The notes: generated by a model from the sequence alone, not told the origin. A stretch of DNA of 64,000 bases from Pedobacter heparinus DSM 2366 (GCF_000023825.1 NC_013061.1:3162001-3226000), one strand, 5' to 3'; shown: positions 17,623 to 26,890, counted from the stretch's first letter. A program made the numbers and translations.

Positions 17623-19920
17623 TTATCCGGCTTTCTGCAACTCCAGTTTCTCCCCTGCTTTGGTACCAAAAGCAAAAGTTTTACCGGTAAGTATTTCTGC
17701 CTTCCGGCCGTTACGGAACAATTGAACGGCCTTGCCTGGCCATGGGTTGCGGATGGTACAAGTACGACCGGCTTCACTCCGCATTTTCACGAACAGTATT
17801 TCTCCTTTTTCCTGCTTACTGCTCACTAAAAACGCACCATAAGCACGCAACTGGTCGAAACTGGCATCTTTATTCTTGTTCCAGTTCGGAAAAATGCGGA
17901 TCACCTGCTCATAGCTTTGCAGCAGCATTTCATTTATAGTAAGGGGCACTGCGGCCAGGGTTTCTGTACCACCGCCTTCAGCAGTGATCCAGAGATTGGG
18001 TAGCGACTGCACAGTAATCCGATCCTTTAACTGCTTTAATATTTCATCCGCATCATAACCCACCCTTACTGCGGCTGGAAAACAGGTTTCTATGCCATTG
18101 CCCAGGGTATTGGCCCATTCGCCCGGAGCTTTCATCCTTTCTTTCCAGCGGCTTACATCATTTAATAAAACCTGGTTAAAGGCCGAATCGGTTTCAGGGC
18201 CGCAAACCCCTCCGGGAAGGATGAGGCCATGGATAGAAACCCTGGCCAGGCCATTGATGCCACTGTGCCAAGGCGAAGGGCTTTTTTCTACACTCTTTAA
18301 ACTCAGTTTCCCGTTTACTTCAGCCACTGTAAAATCACTAAGGTGCTTTACAATGTGCTGCCATTTTTCTAACCTGCCGGCATCAGCATTTAAAAAAGTA
18401 CTGAGGTCGACAACCCCTTTAAACAGCATTTTTACAAGGCCAAGGGACAATGTCGAGTTAAAATCGCCCAGCATATTGCGCCAAACCCCTTTGTTGCGCA
18501 GGTTGGGCATCACCTCGCCATAATGGTCATTATAGATCACATAACGGCCATTCTCAAATTTCAGGTAATCTTCCCAGAAATTGGCACATTCCAATACATA
18601 TGGATAAATTTTGAGGGCATAGGCCCTATCGTAGGTACTGTAAAAGCGCATCAGCATATTGCCCACACTAAACACAGCATTGATTTTTTGTCCAAGGAAT
18701 TTATAGCCGCCATCGATGGTATTTTCGCGGGTGGCATAGCGTTTTTCCATTTCATCGGGCGTAAGTGGCCACCGGGTGGTAACCAGGCCTTTTGGGCCTA
18801 TCCCTACGGGATAATAAATGCCTTTCATGCCCAGCAAGGCTTTGGCATGTGCTTTTCCTTTTTCCATATAATCCAGCAGGGGCTGGTCAAAATTATCGGT
18901 CTGGTCTATATAATTGGAAGAATAGGCGGCCCAGTAGGGCGCCTGGTAATTGTAGTTTAAATGATAATCGCCACCCCAGGCCGAAGAATCGCGGGTAACA
19001 AAGGGCCCCCAGATGCCCGGGGCAAATTTATTGCCGCGGGATGTTGCCCCAAAGAGGTATTGGGAGGCGTAATAATATTTTTCTATAAATGGATCGCCAA
19101 TGCGGACATTTGAGCGCCCCCAGAAATCTTTCCACCAGGCTTCGTGTTGTTCTCTGAGCTGTACCAGTGTATTTTGGGTAGTTGCCAGGGCTGTTGTAAT
19201 GGCCTTTTGTTTCCAGTCAGGATTATCCTGGTTGGTGTATATCGTAACCACCAATGTTACCTTTTGATTGGGTTTTAAGGTTATGCTCCCATCATTTTGC
19301 TGTTCGGCACCCAATACTTTTAAGGCCATAGCCACATGGCATGGCCATTCCAGCAAGGGCGTATTCTGGAAAGAGCGGGTTACCCAGTGTATCCCCTGCG
19401 TTGTACCAGAGGTATTTACCGAGGTATTGCCTTTTGTGGCCTTTAATAATGCTTTTAGCGTACAGGCCTTAGTGGCCGTAAAGCTGGCCACAACGGTATT
19501 GGCAGTAGCCGATACCCAGGCGTCCATAATAACCTTGAGGTCGTTTTTGGTAAATTCCCCTTTAATGAAAGCTTTGTCCTGCACCTGCTCTGCATAATAA
19601 TCAGCACCCTTAAGGGCGCTGATGTTCAGTTCCAACCATCCCGGCAGGGCAATGCCCCCGCCAGGATAAACCGGATAGGCACGCCAGAAATCGTTTTTGC
19701 CCAGGTAAAAGCATAAATTATCCGGGTTACCCCCCAGGGTTAAACCAATATCTCCGTTTCCTGCCAGTGGCCCATCGGGTATTTTGGCAGTGGGTACCTT
19801 TTGGGGCGCTGCAGTAAAAACAGCTTTATATCGCCCGGCGTAAATTTCCTGGGCATTGCCCGGCCTGCTTCCACATAGCAGCAGGATTACCGTTAACTGG
19901 AGCAGAGATCTGGTGGTCAT
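17623..19920 (-). CDS. divergent GH95-like secreted protein
   Basis: A 765-residue exported protein with a signal peptide ending GNAQ. An N-terminal beta domain with LAGNGDIGLTLGG (52-64) parallels the LPLGNGKTGAMVFG of GH95, the barrel segment WGGDYHLNYNYQAPYW (315-330) takes the place of the NINTEMNYW region, and NEMLLQSYEQVIRIFPNW matches the GH95 stretch EMLLQSHDGAIHILPALP. The PSxSPEN acid motif and the FQIDGNFG Asp motif of true GH95 enzymes are not seen; the latter is replaced by AEGGGTETLAAVPLT (647-661). It therefore has the six-hairpin fold with a changed active site: a different specificity or a non-enzymatic role. It lies 48 bp after GH97 in the SusC/D operon. Confidence 0.7.
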   Translation of the reverse strand: MTTRSLLQLTVILLLCGSRPGNAQEIYAGRYKAVFTAAPQKVPTAKIPDGPLAGNGDIGLTLGGNPDNLCFYLGKNDFWRAYPVYPGGGIALPGWLELNISALKGADYYAEQVQDKAFIKGEFTKNDLKVIMDAWVSATANTVVASFTATKACTLKALLKATKGNTSVNTSGTTQGIHWVTRSFQNTPLLEWPCHVAMALKVLGAEQQNDGSITLKPNQKVTLVVTIYTNQDNPDWKQKAITTALATTQNTLVQLREQHEAWWKDFWGRSNVRIGDPFIEKYYYASQYLFGATSRGNKFAPGIWGPFVTRDSSAWGGDYHLNYNYQAPYWAAYSSNYIDQTDNFDQPLLDYMEKGKAHAKALLGMKGIYYPVGIGPKGLVTTRWPLTPDEMEKRYATRENTIDGGYKFLGQKINAVFSVGNMLMRFYSTYDRAYALKIYPYVLECANFWEDYLKFENGRYVIYNDHYGEVMPNLRNKGVWRNMLGDFNSTLSLGLVKMLFKGVVDLSTFLNADAGRLEKWQHIVKHLSDFTVAEVNGKLSLKSVEKSPSPWHSGINGLARVSIHGLILPGGVCGPETDSAFNQVLLNDVSRWKERMKAPGEWANTLGNGIETCFPAAVRVGYDADEILKQLKDRITVQSLPNLWITAEGGGTETLAAVPLTINEMLLQSYEQVIRIFPNWNKNKDASFDQLRAYGAFLVSSKQEKGEILFVKMRSEAGRTCTIRNPWPGKAVQLFRNGRKAEILTGKTFAFGTKAGEKLELQKAG

Positions 19921-19968
19921 ACGCGCGTTTATTTAGGTCATTTTTATTTTAAGATTTGAGCGGAGCGG

Positions 19969-21858
19969 CTAAGGTTGTTTGGTAAACCTGGCTATAAAGC
20001 CACCACCCCCTTCCAGGTTAAGGAGTATCCTGTCCTTTTTACTGTTTACCCCCGTTGTTACTTTTAAACTTGCAGGTTCATTTTTCACATCACGTACTTC
20101 CATGCTTTCGAATGTCCCTTCGCCCAAAAACGACAGGGATATGTCCAGTGTCAGTGTTTTTGTACCATTGATGACAGCCAGAAACCAGGTATTGCCTTTT
20201 CTGCGTGCGTATGCTGCTGCTTCGCCTATGGCCGAACCGGGCAATACGATCGTTTCATCCCATACCGATGGGATGCTTTTGATCATGGCTACCGCAGGGT
20301 TGCTGAGCAGGTGTTGCGGACTGGCGGCATAGGTAAGCAATGGCGCACTAAAGATAGCTGCTGTAGCAATCTGGTGTGTCCAGCTGGTATTTTTCCGGCG
20401 TTCACCGAAATGCACCGGTGTATATTCGGCATGGCCTGCAACAAAACGGGTAAAAGGCAAGGTTACATTGTGTCCTGCCCTATCGGCCAGCTTACTGGCT
20501 TCCATACCTTTAACCGCTTCGCGGGTCAGTTCATTTGGCCAGCTGCGCTCTTGTCCGGTTGGTTTATTGGCACCATGAAAGTCGACCAATAATTGCAGTT
20601 CTGCGGTTTCTTTCAGGATGTCCTGATACAGGTCTACCACATCTTTGGCTTCATGATCAAAGAAATCGAGCTTTAAACCACCAATTCCCAGATCGTGGCA
20701 GCGTTTAAAAAAGGCATGTCTTGCGCGTTCGTCCCAAAGGTTTTTGGAATGTTCCCAAAGCCAGATCTCTACCCCTTTTTTACGGGAGTAACTGACCAGG
20801 TCTTTGAGCTCGTCATCGCTCCATTTGCGCCAGAAACCTTCCAGGATATTGTGCTTAAAACCCAGTTCGGCTGCCATTCTGGAAAACTCTTTCATATTGG
20901 CTACGGTACTTTCGCCCCCATCGTCCAGGTATTTCCATACGGCAGGACCCGGTTTTATCCATTCGGTTTTAATGCCCTGAGGAAACAGGTTTTTATCGGG
21001 CGGGGGACAAAGGTTATGCACCATATCATTGTTTACCAGGGCATTCAGATCCCTGGCAATCATTACCACCCGCCATGGGGTACTGATGGTTCCGCTTATG
21101 GCTGCAGGTTTGGACAGCCTTAAAGTATCTTCGGGGCTGTAGCGCAATTTATAGGGATAAGATGTTGGCTGGTGTTGCGGCAGCCTGAGCAGCATTCCTC
21201 TTTTCCCGTCTGTTTGCAGGGCCATGCCCCCATAGTTTTTAAGGTCGGCCTCGGTAATGGCCAGGTATGTTTTGCTGCCGGGCAATTGAAATGTTACGGA
21301 TGGTGCTGCCCATTCGCCAACTTTAACCGTATCCAGGCCTTTCTTTTCATATACTCCTTCATAATGCATGTTAAGATCATGGTACCAGGCTGTTGTACCT
21401 GCAGGTAAGGTAAATACCGTAGCTTCATCGGCAATCCGTTTAACATTTTCCTTTCCGGGTACAATGAAGCGGAAGGCTGCACCATCGTTAAAAACACGGA
21501 CATCTAAAATGTAGTTTAAACTGCCTTTTGTGAGAGCTATTTTTGCTCCATTGTAATGGTTCCGGACAGTTGAATGTGCCCCATACCAGGGATAGGTTTC
21601 GTCCTGACGGTAAGTTTCGCCTTTGCCTAGGGTAACATCATCGGTAATCACTGTACCATCAACCGACATGCTGAGGGCTGAAGAGGAGATTACCTTATCT
21701 TTATTGCTGCTGATAGAGTAGTTCAGTTTATTGTTTTGTACAGAAAGCGCAAATGTTATTTTCTGATCGGGGCTTTGGACACTTGTACCCGCAGTTTGCG
21801 AAAAGGCTTTCGCCGCTACCAATAGCAGCAGCGAAAGCAACAGGTTAATTTTAGCCAT
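19969..21858 (-). CDS. GH97 family glycoside hydrolase, retaining alpha-galactosidase-like
   Basis: A 629-residue exported enzyme with a signal peptide ending AFSQ. It has the GH97 order: large N-terminal beta-super-sandwich (about 25-270), TIM barrel from TEWIKPGPAVWKY (298-310), and a C-terminal beta domain. GIGGLKLDFFDHE (391-403) puts Asp398 where retaining GH97 members such as the B. thetaiotaomicron alpha-galactosidase have their nucleophile; the inverting alpha-glucosidase SusB uses a different Glu arrangement. Glu453 in KGMEAS is the likely acid/base. Alpha-galactosidase is thus more likely than alpha-glucosidase. It follows SusD by 9 bp and is the first enzyme of PUL 1. Confidence 0.88.
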   Translation of the reverse strand: MAKINLLLSLLLLVAAKAFSQTAGTSVQSPDQKITFALSVQNNKLNYSISSNKDKVISSSALSMSVDGTVITDDVTLGKGETYRQDETYPWYGAHSTVRNHYNGAKIALTKGSLNYILDVRVFNDGAAFRFIVPGKENVKRIADEATVFTLPAGTTAWYHDLNMHYEGVYEKKGLDTVKVGEWAAPSVTFQLPGSKTYLAITEADLKNYGGMALQTDGKRGMLLRLPQHQPTSYPYKLRYSPEDTLRLSKPAAISGTISTPWRVVMIARDLNALVNNDMVHNLCPPPDKNLFPQGIKTEWIKPGPAVWKYLDDGGESTVANMKEFSRMAAELGFKHNILEGFWRKWSDDELKDLVSYSRKKGVEIWLWEHSKNLWDERARHAFFKRCHDLGIGGLKLDFFDHEAKDVVDLYQDILKETAELQLLVDFHGANKPTGQERSWPNELTREAVKGMEASKLADRAGHNVTLPFTRFVAGHAEYTPVHFGERRKNTSWTHQIATAAIFSAPLLTYAASPQHLLSNPAVAMIKSIPSVWDETIVLPGSAIGEAAAYARRKGNTWFLAVINGTKTLTLDISLSFLGEGTFESMEVRDVKNEPASLKVTTGVNSKKDRILLNLEGGGGFIARFTKQP

Positions 21859-21867
21859 TCTTTTTAA

Positions 21868-23337
21868 TTATAAAAAGTCGGGGTTCTGTGTCCATACGTT
21901 CCTCATGATATCCATTTGCCCCAATGGGATTGGGAAAAGATAAGATTTGAACTTACGTTTTGTTCCTTTGGCATCATAAGGAACCAGAGGGATCACCTGG
22001 GCGGCAATTTTCCAGCGGATCAGGTCGTTATAACGCAATCCCTCAAAAGCAAGCTCTACCCTTCTCTCGTTTCTGATGATCTCCCTGGTAAGGGCAGGTT
22101 TAGCCGGCATGTTTACACCCTGCCTTCCCCGAACGTCGTTTAAGGCTTTTAAGGCCCTGAGATCGGCACCCTGACCGCTTTCGAACATGGCTTCGGCATA
22201 CATCAATAACAGATCGGCATAACGGATCTTGACCATGTGCTGATCACTCAGGGTTGCTCCGGATGCATTGTTTATGGCTGTATTTACCCATTTTTTGAAG
22301 GCCATGGTGGTATAGGGGATCTGTCCTTCGGCTGTACTGCCTGTTTGTTTAAAACCTCCAGGATTGTAAGCCCATGGATCATTGGCTTCAAAAATGGTCA
22401 TCTTTCTGCGCGGATCGTTAGGCTCATAAGCATTTCTGAGTTCAACGGTTGGAAATACTGACATCCTGCCACCAATTACCTGGTCCAGAGAGTGGTAATC
22501 ATCTGGGGCCTTAAACTGTACAGAGAACATGATCTCTTTATTGTTGGCCTGGTTTCCAAAAAATATCCCTGAATAACTGTCCGCTAGCTGGAATGGATTG
22601 GCTGGATCACCGATCAGGCTCCAGGCTGCAGTTGCGGCCTCACCAAAACGTTCGTTATTTAGCAATACCCGGGTTTTTAAAGCTATTGCTGATCCTTTTA
22701 CTGCACGTCCGTCTGTATAAGCTGTAGCCGGTAAGTAAGAAATGGCCAGGTCCAGATCTTTCAGTATCTGTGTTACCACATCTGCTTTTGGCGATCTCGG
22801 AGTATTTTTAAAATCATCATCCAGGCTGGCAGGCTTTAAAATGAGTGGCAGGTCGCCATATAGCTGAGCGAGATCGTTATAATAGAAAGCCCTCAGAAAC
22901 AATGCTTCGCCCTTCATTCTGTTGCGTGTAGCCTCTGCCATTGATGGTACCCGGTCAATATTGGCCATAAAATAATTGCAGTAAGCAATTCCCTGAAAAC
23001 CGAAGGTGAACGACTTACTCACTATACCGGTTGTGGCCGAGTTGTGGTCGCCCCGCATTACAATATCAAATGATTCATAATTTGATGTATTGGAGGCATT
23101 GTCAGACAGTGCTTCCCAAAACAGGAAGTTACCGCTCTGACTGGGACCATTTGAAATAATCGGTTCTTTCAGCTTGCTGTAACAGGCAATCAGTGCCTTA
23201 TTGGCTTCTCCTTCTGTTTTCCAGAAATTTGCGGTATTCGGATTGGAGAGCGGATCAGTATCTAAGGTCTTCTTGCAGGAAAGCACTAAAGTGCCCAGCA
23301 TCAGAAGAACCATTGTTTTTACATATATCTTTTTCAT
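21868..23337 (-). CDS. SusD/RagB family outer-membrane glycan-binding lipoprotein (PUL 1)
   Basis: A 489-residue lipoprotein: the signal peptide ends in LVLSC with Cys21 as lipidation site, followed by the SusD-typical KKTLDTDPLSNPNTANFWKTEGEANKAL. The C-terminal signature RNERRVELAFEGLRYNDLIRWK and the ending SYLFPIPLGQMDIMRNVWTQNPDF are classic for the family. SusD proteins cap the SusC barrel and capture oligosaccharides at the cell surface. It starts 11 bp after the susC stop, so the pair is co-transcribed. The glycan bound is not predictable from sequence, but the attached fucosidases and galactosidases suggest a fucosylated, galactosylated ligand. Confidence 0.95.
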   Translation of the reverse strand: MKKIYVKTMVLLMLGTLVLSCKKTLDTDPLSNPNTANFWKTEGEANKALIACYSKLKEPIISNGPSQSGNFLFWEALSDNASNTSNYESFDIVMRGDHNSATTGIVSKSFTFGFQGIAYCNYFMANIDRVPSMAEATRNRMKGEALFLRAFYYNDLAQLYGDLPLILKPASLDDDFKNTPRSPKADVVTQILKDLDLAISYLPATAYTDGRAVKGSAIALKTRVLLNNERFGEAATAAWSLIGDPANPFQLADSYSGIFFGNQANNKEIMFSVQFKAPDDYHSLDQVIGGRMSVFPTVELRNAYEPNDPRRKMTIFEANDPWAYNPGGFKQTGSTAEGQIPYTTMAFKKWVNTAINNASGATLSDQHMVKIRYADLLLMYAEAMFESGQGADLRALKALNDVRGRQGVNMPAKPALTREIIRNERRVELAFEGLRYNDLIRWKIAAQVIPLVPYDAKGTKRKFKSYLFPIPLGQMDIMRNVWTQNPDFL

Positions 23338-23348
23338 GATAACAATGA

Positions 23349-26300
23349 TTAAAGGGTTACTTTAAGGCCAAATGAATAAATTTTGGCCTGAGGATAAATG
23401 GCGGCCCTGCCATTGGCAGCGGCACGCTCCGGATCAATTCCCTTGAAGAAATTAGTAAAAGTAAGCAGGTTATCGCCCGAAACATATAGCCTTAGCCCCT
23501 GCACCTTAATTTTACTTAACACTTTGCTGGAGAAAGTATAACCCAGCTGCAGGTTTTTTAACCTAAGGTAGGAAGCATCCTGTAACCACCAGTCAGATAC
23601 CTGCGTATTTGGCCCGTAATTCTCATTAAAGATATGTGGTATGGTATTAGAAGTACCCTCGCCATCCCAGGCATCCCTCCAGAAAGTAGGTGGTGGACTG
23701 GCCTGTCTGAAAGGCGCAATTCCCCATTCTTTGATATAGATCTTACGGCCTTGTACCCCCTGCATGAATAAACTCAAGTCAAAGTTTTTATAATCTGCAT
23801 TAAAAGTAAAACCATAGTTGAACTTAGGAAAAGCACCACCAACCACTATGCGGTCGTCTGTAGTAATTTTACCATCAGGTACACCATTAGGCCCGCTCAC
23901 GTCCTTATACTTCATGTCACCCGGTTTTGGGGTTACCAAAGGGGTAGGTCCGTTAGTGATCTCGGCCTGGTTTTGATAAATGCCATCAAACACATACATA
24001 TAATAAGAATTATAGGGCAGCCCTTCCTGTCTGATATACCCGTTTCCATTGTCTATTTCACGGGAACCAAATTTGACCAGTTTATTTTTGTAGGTCTCAA
24101 AATTACCCTGCACTTTGTAGTGGAAATTGTTGCTCTTGTTCTCATAGCCCAATGAGAGTTCTAGGCCTCTATTGTTCATTTCGCCAAGGTTTACCGTTGG
24201 CCCTGCAATACCAATAAAATCCGGCACCTGCAATGACCTTAAAATATTGGTAGTGTTTTTGGAATACCAGTCTACACTCCCGAATACCCTGGAATTGAAC
24301 AAACTGAAATCGAGACCAATATCAGTTACAGTGGTCGTTTCCCAGGTAATATCCCTGTTGATGAGGTCGGTCTGTGTTACCCCCTGCTGCAGTGCACCCC
24401 CAATACTATACGACACAGGGTTCAGCACATCCTGATATGGATAAGGCATCGATTCGCCTGAAAGTGTACGGTTGACATTTTGGTTACCCACCTGGCCCCA
24501 TGATACACGGGCTTTCAGGTCGCTAATCCAATCTACAGATTTCATAAAATCTTCCTGCTTTATTCTCCATCCTGCTGAAGCCGAAGGGAAGAATCCCCAT
24601 TTATTGCCTGTAGGAAAACGTGAAGAACCATCGTAACGGAAATTACCTTCCAGCAGATATTTCTCTTTGTAGTTGTAGTTTACCCTTCCAAAAAGCGACT
24701 GTAATGCCCATTGATAGGCAAAGCCCTCAGCAAGTGGCCCGCCTGGCGAATAACCACTCAGCTCCAGGATATTATCTGCCGGTGCGTTTCTTCTAAAGCC
24801 CTGTATGCGGTCGTAACGGAAAGTTTCCTGACTTGCACCCAGCAATGCCGAGAAATTGTGTACCTCATTAAAGGTCTTCGTATAATTCAATGTTCCGAAC
24901 AAAGTGTATTGTACATCCTTTTCGTTGCGAACGGTCAGGTTGTTCTCGCCTACTGTTCCATTCCATTGGGTATTAAACGCATATTGTCCACCAGCATCGG
25001 GCAGGAACAGGTATCCGGGTACACCAACCACATGTACTTTGCTCTGCATATCATTGTATTTTACCGCGCCTTTGATCTCGCCTTTCAGGCCCGGTAAAAT
25101 GTCTACATTCAAAAATGCAGATGCCAGCGTGTAATAGTTTTTGATGTACCTGCCACCGTTTTCGGCCATAGCCACGGGATTTTTATTCCCTCCTTCCTGG
25201 ATCAACGCCTTTGCAGCATACCTTCCACTGCCATCAGGCAATTTAGGGGTAAAAGTTGGATGCGCAGCAAGGGCACTCAGTATCTGATCTTCTGTTGAAT
25301 TGCCATCAAAATTTCCATTTAAAGCCGTTTCGTTCCTATCGCCTTTTGAAAAGGCCAGGTTGGTTCCAAAAGTAACCTTGTTGTTCAGGCTGGTTTTGAA
25401 GTTGAACTGTGCATCATATCTTTTGTAACCTGTGGCAATGAGGATACCATCCTGGTCAAGATAACCCGCACCGAAATTATAGGTGGTACCTTCTTTACCT
25501 CCGTTAACACTCAGGTAATGCTGTTGCATGGGTGCGGTGCGGAAAATGGCATTCATCCAGTCGTAGCTTGGATATTGTGCCGGATTGGTTAAGGCACCCT
25601 GACGGTATGCCTCAATCTCTTCAGGTTTATAAATCTGGTTGGCACTGGTGTTGGTATGTGCAATGGCCTTGTTCAGCAATTCCATGAACTCTACTGAATT
25701 GGTAATCCTGTCGTACATAGAAGTGGCACGCTGACTACTGAAATTGTAACTGTAATCTACATTTAGCCTTCCTGCCTTGCCAAACTTGGTGGTTACCAGG
25801 ATTACCCCATTTGCCGCCCTTGATCCGTAAATGGCAGCTGAAGCTGCATCTTTCAATACGGATACACTTTCAATCTGGTTAGGGTTTACATTGTTCAGGT
25901 TTCCTTCTATCCCATCTATTAAAATAAGCGGATTATTTCCGGCAGCACTAAATGTTCCCTGGCCGCGGATGCGTATACTGGCTGCCTCGGCCCCCGGCTG
26001 TCCGGAGTTTTGGGTTACCTGCACGCCCGGCATCCTGCCCTGCAGCAATGAAGTGGTATTGGGTGCCTGCCTGGTGGTAAGCTCGGTACCAGAAACATTG
26101 CTTACCGCGCCGGTAAGGTTCACTTTCTTTTGTGTACCATAACCAACCACTACCACTTCTGTAAGCGCTTTGTCTTCCTCCTTTAACACTACATTAATGG
26201 TACTTTGGCCATTTACAGCGATTTCCTGTTGCGCAAAACCAATGAAGCTGAATACCAGGGTACCCGTTCCCTCGGGTAAGGACAAGGCATAGTTACCATT

Positions 26301-26795
26301 GCTATCGCTCATGGTGCCCAGGTTTGACCCTTTCAGCTTAATGCTTACACCTGGCAGCGGGCCACCGTTCTGATCGGTAACTTTTCCTTTGATGTCTACC
26401 TTTTGAACAACAGCTGCAATACCGGTAGTTTTGGGCTGTCGCCTTTCTTTAATGATCACTGTTCTGTCCTTAACCATAAACGTGAAGGGCTGATCTTCAA
26501 AACAGCGGTTCAGGACCTCTTCGAGGGTTTCGTTGTTTACCGAAAGATCTACTCTTTTTGCTTTCTTGATGTCTTCCAGATCGTAGAAGAAATCGTAACC
26601 GCTTTGTTTCCGGATCTCTTTAAACACCTGTTCCAGACTGGCATTTTTTTGTGAAAAAGTGATGCGCTGGGCTTTAGTAGCCTGTGCGAGCTGCAAAAAG
26701 ACCGTGACCAATAAAATTATTGTAAATTTCATTATCAACAGAAATTTGTGTACAAAGCCTGGTGGCTTACATACTAATTGTGTGTAAAAGTTCAT
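23349..26795 (-). CDS. SusC/RagA TonB-dependent transporter with STN signalling domain (PUL 1)
   Basis: An 1148-residue outer-membrane importer. A leader with the hydrophobic stretch FLLIMKFTIILLVTVFLQ is followed by an STN domain (about 45-112), which contacts a FecR anti-sigma factor, then a carboxypeptidase-D-like domain (about 133-215), the TonB-box-like EVVVVGYGTQKKVNLTGAVS, the plug, and a 22-strand barrel ending SFGLKVTL. With SusD it imports oligosaccharides and signals their presence. The fecR gene lies 198 bp upstream. The start is odd: the ATG used (26795) overlaps an earlier ATG at 26799 in another frame, which opens a 10-codon ORF; in PUL 2 the equivalent first ATG is in frame. 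Confidence 0.95.
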   Translation of the reverse strand: MNFYTQLVCKPPGFVHKFLLIMKFTIILLVTVFLQLAQATKAQRITFSQKNASLEQVFKEIRKQSGYDFFYDLEDIKKAKRVDLSVNNETLEEVLNRCFEDQPFTFMVKDRTVIIKERRQPKTTGIAAVVQKVDIKGKVTDQNGGPLPGVSIKLKGSNLGTMSDSNGNYALSLPEGTGTLVFSFIGFAQQEIAVNGQSTINVVLKEEDKALTEVVVVGYGTQKKVNLTGAVSNVSGTELTTRQAPNTTSLLQGRMPGVQVTQNSGQPGAEAASIRIRGQGTFSAAGNNPLILIDGIEGNLNNVNPNQIESVSVLKDAASAAIYGSRAANGVILVTTKFGKAGRLNVDYSYNFSSQRATSMYDRITNSVEFMELLNKAIAHTNTSANQIYKPEEIEAYRQGALTNPAQYPSYDWMNAIFRTAPMQQHYLSVNGGKEGTTYNFGAGYLDQDGILIATGYKRYDAQFNFKTSLNNKVTFGTNLAFSKGDRNETALNGNFDGNSTEDQILSALAAHPTFTPKLPDGSGRYAAKALIQEGGNKNPVAMAENGGRYIKNYYTLASAFLNVDILPGLKGEIKGAVKYNDMQSKVHVVGVPGYLFLPDAGGQYAFNTQWNGTVGENNLTVRNEKDVQYTLFGTLNYTKTFNEVHNFSALLGASQETFRYDRIQGFRRNAPADNILELSGYSPGGPLAEGFAYQWALQSLFGRVNYNYKEKYLLEGNFRYDGSSRFPTGNKWGFFPSASAGWRIKQEDFMKSVDWISDLKARVSWGQVGNQNVNRTLSGESMPYPYQDVLNPVSYSIGGALQQGVTQTDLINRDITWETTTVTDIGLDFSLFNSRVFGSVDWYSKNTTNILRSLQVPDFIGIAGPTVNLGEMNNRGLELSLGYENKSNNFHYKVQGNFETYKNKLVKFGSREIDNGNGYIRQEGLPYNSYYMYVFDGIYQNQAEITNGPTPLVTPKPGDMKYKDVSGPNGVPDGKITTDDRIVVGGAFPKFNYGFTFNADYKNFDLSLFMQGVQGRKIYIKEWGIAPFRQASPPPTFWRDAWDGEGTSNTIPHIFNENYGPNTQVSDWWLQDASYLRLKNLQLGYTFSSKVLSKIKVQGLRLYVSGDNLLTFTNFFKGIDPERAAANGRAAIYPQAKIYSFGLKVTL

Positions 26796-26802
26796 ACATT
26801 TG
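26795..26802 (+). promoter_or_regulatory. TAnnTTTG -7 element on the strand opposite susC (PUL 1)
   Basis: TACATTTG on the plus strand matches the Bacteroidota -7 consensus TAnnTTTG exactly and lies over the susC start codon. No clear -33 TTTG is visible 19-21 bp upstream. The same octamer lies at the same place in PUL 2 (50245-50252). It could start the antisense RNA ending at 26890, but part of the conservation is due to the susC start codon itself. Confidence 0.35.
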
Positions 26803-26807
26803 GTAAG

Positions 26808-26890
26808 TTGGGTTAAACTAAAAATTAAAGTTTGCGGGTAATCCCAGCCATTTTTTTACCGGGAGTGTTCGCAGCACTTCCGGTTTTTAT
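26808..26890 (+). ncRNA. candidate antisense small RNA to the susC leader (DonS-like), PUL 1
   Basis: The fecR-susC gap carries a terminator-like hairpin on the plus strand (26858-26890), opposite to all genes here, downstream of a TACATTTG element over the susC start. A transcript between them would be about 80 nt and fully complementary to the susC 5' leader. Cis-antisense RNAs between anti-sigma gene and susC (DonS type) are known in Bacteroides to repress ECF-controlled PULs. The PUL 2 gap has the same elements. Both ends are estimates; expression is not shown. Confidence 0.45.
26858..26890 (+). terminator. intrinsic terminator-like hairpin opposite susC (PUL 1)
   Basis: ACCGGGAGTG, a 7-nt loop and CACTTCCGGT form a 10-bp stem (26858-26884) followed by a run of five T on the plus strand. 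The one non-Watson-Crick pair is G-U on a plus-strand RNA but A-C on a minus-strand RNA, and the minus-strand copy is followed by A's instead of T's. Both facts favour plus-strand function. The matching element in PUL 2 is at 50344-50378. Confidence 0.6.

Noticed and set aside
26858..26884. Hairpin as a terminator of fecR (minus strand)
   Set aside because: On that strand the stem has an A-C mismatch and is followed by A's, not T's; the plus-strand reading fits much better.
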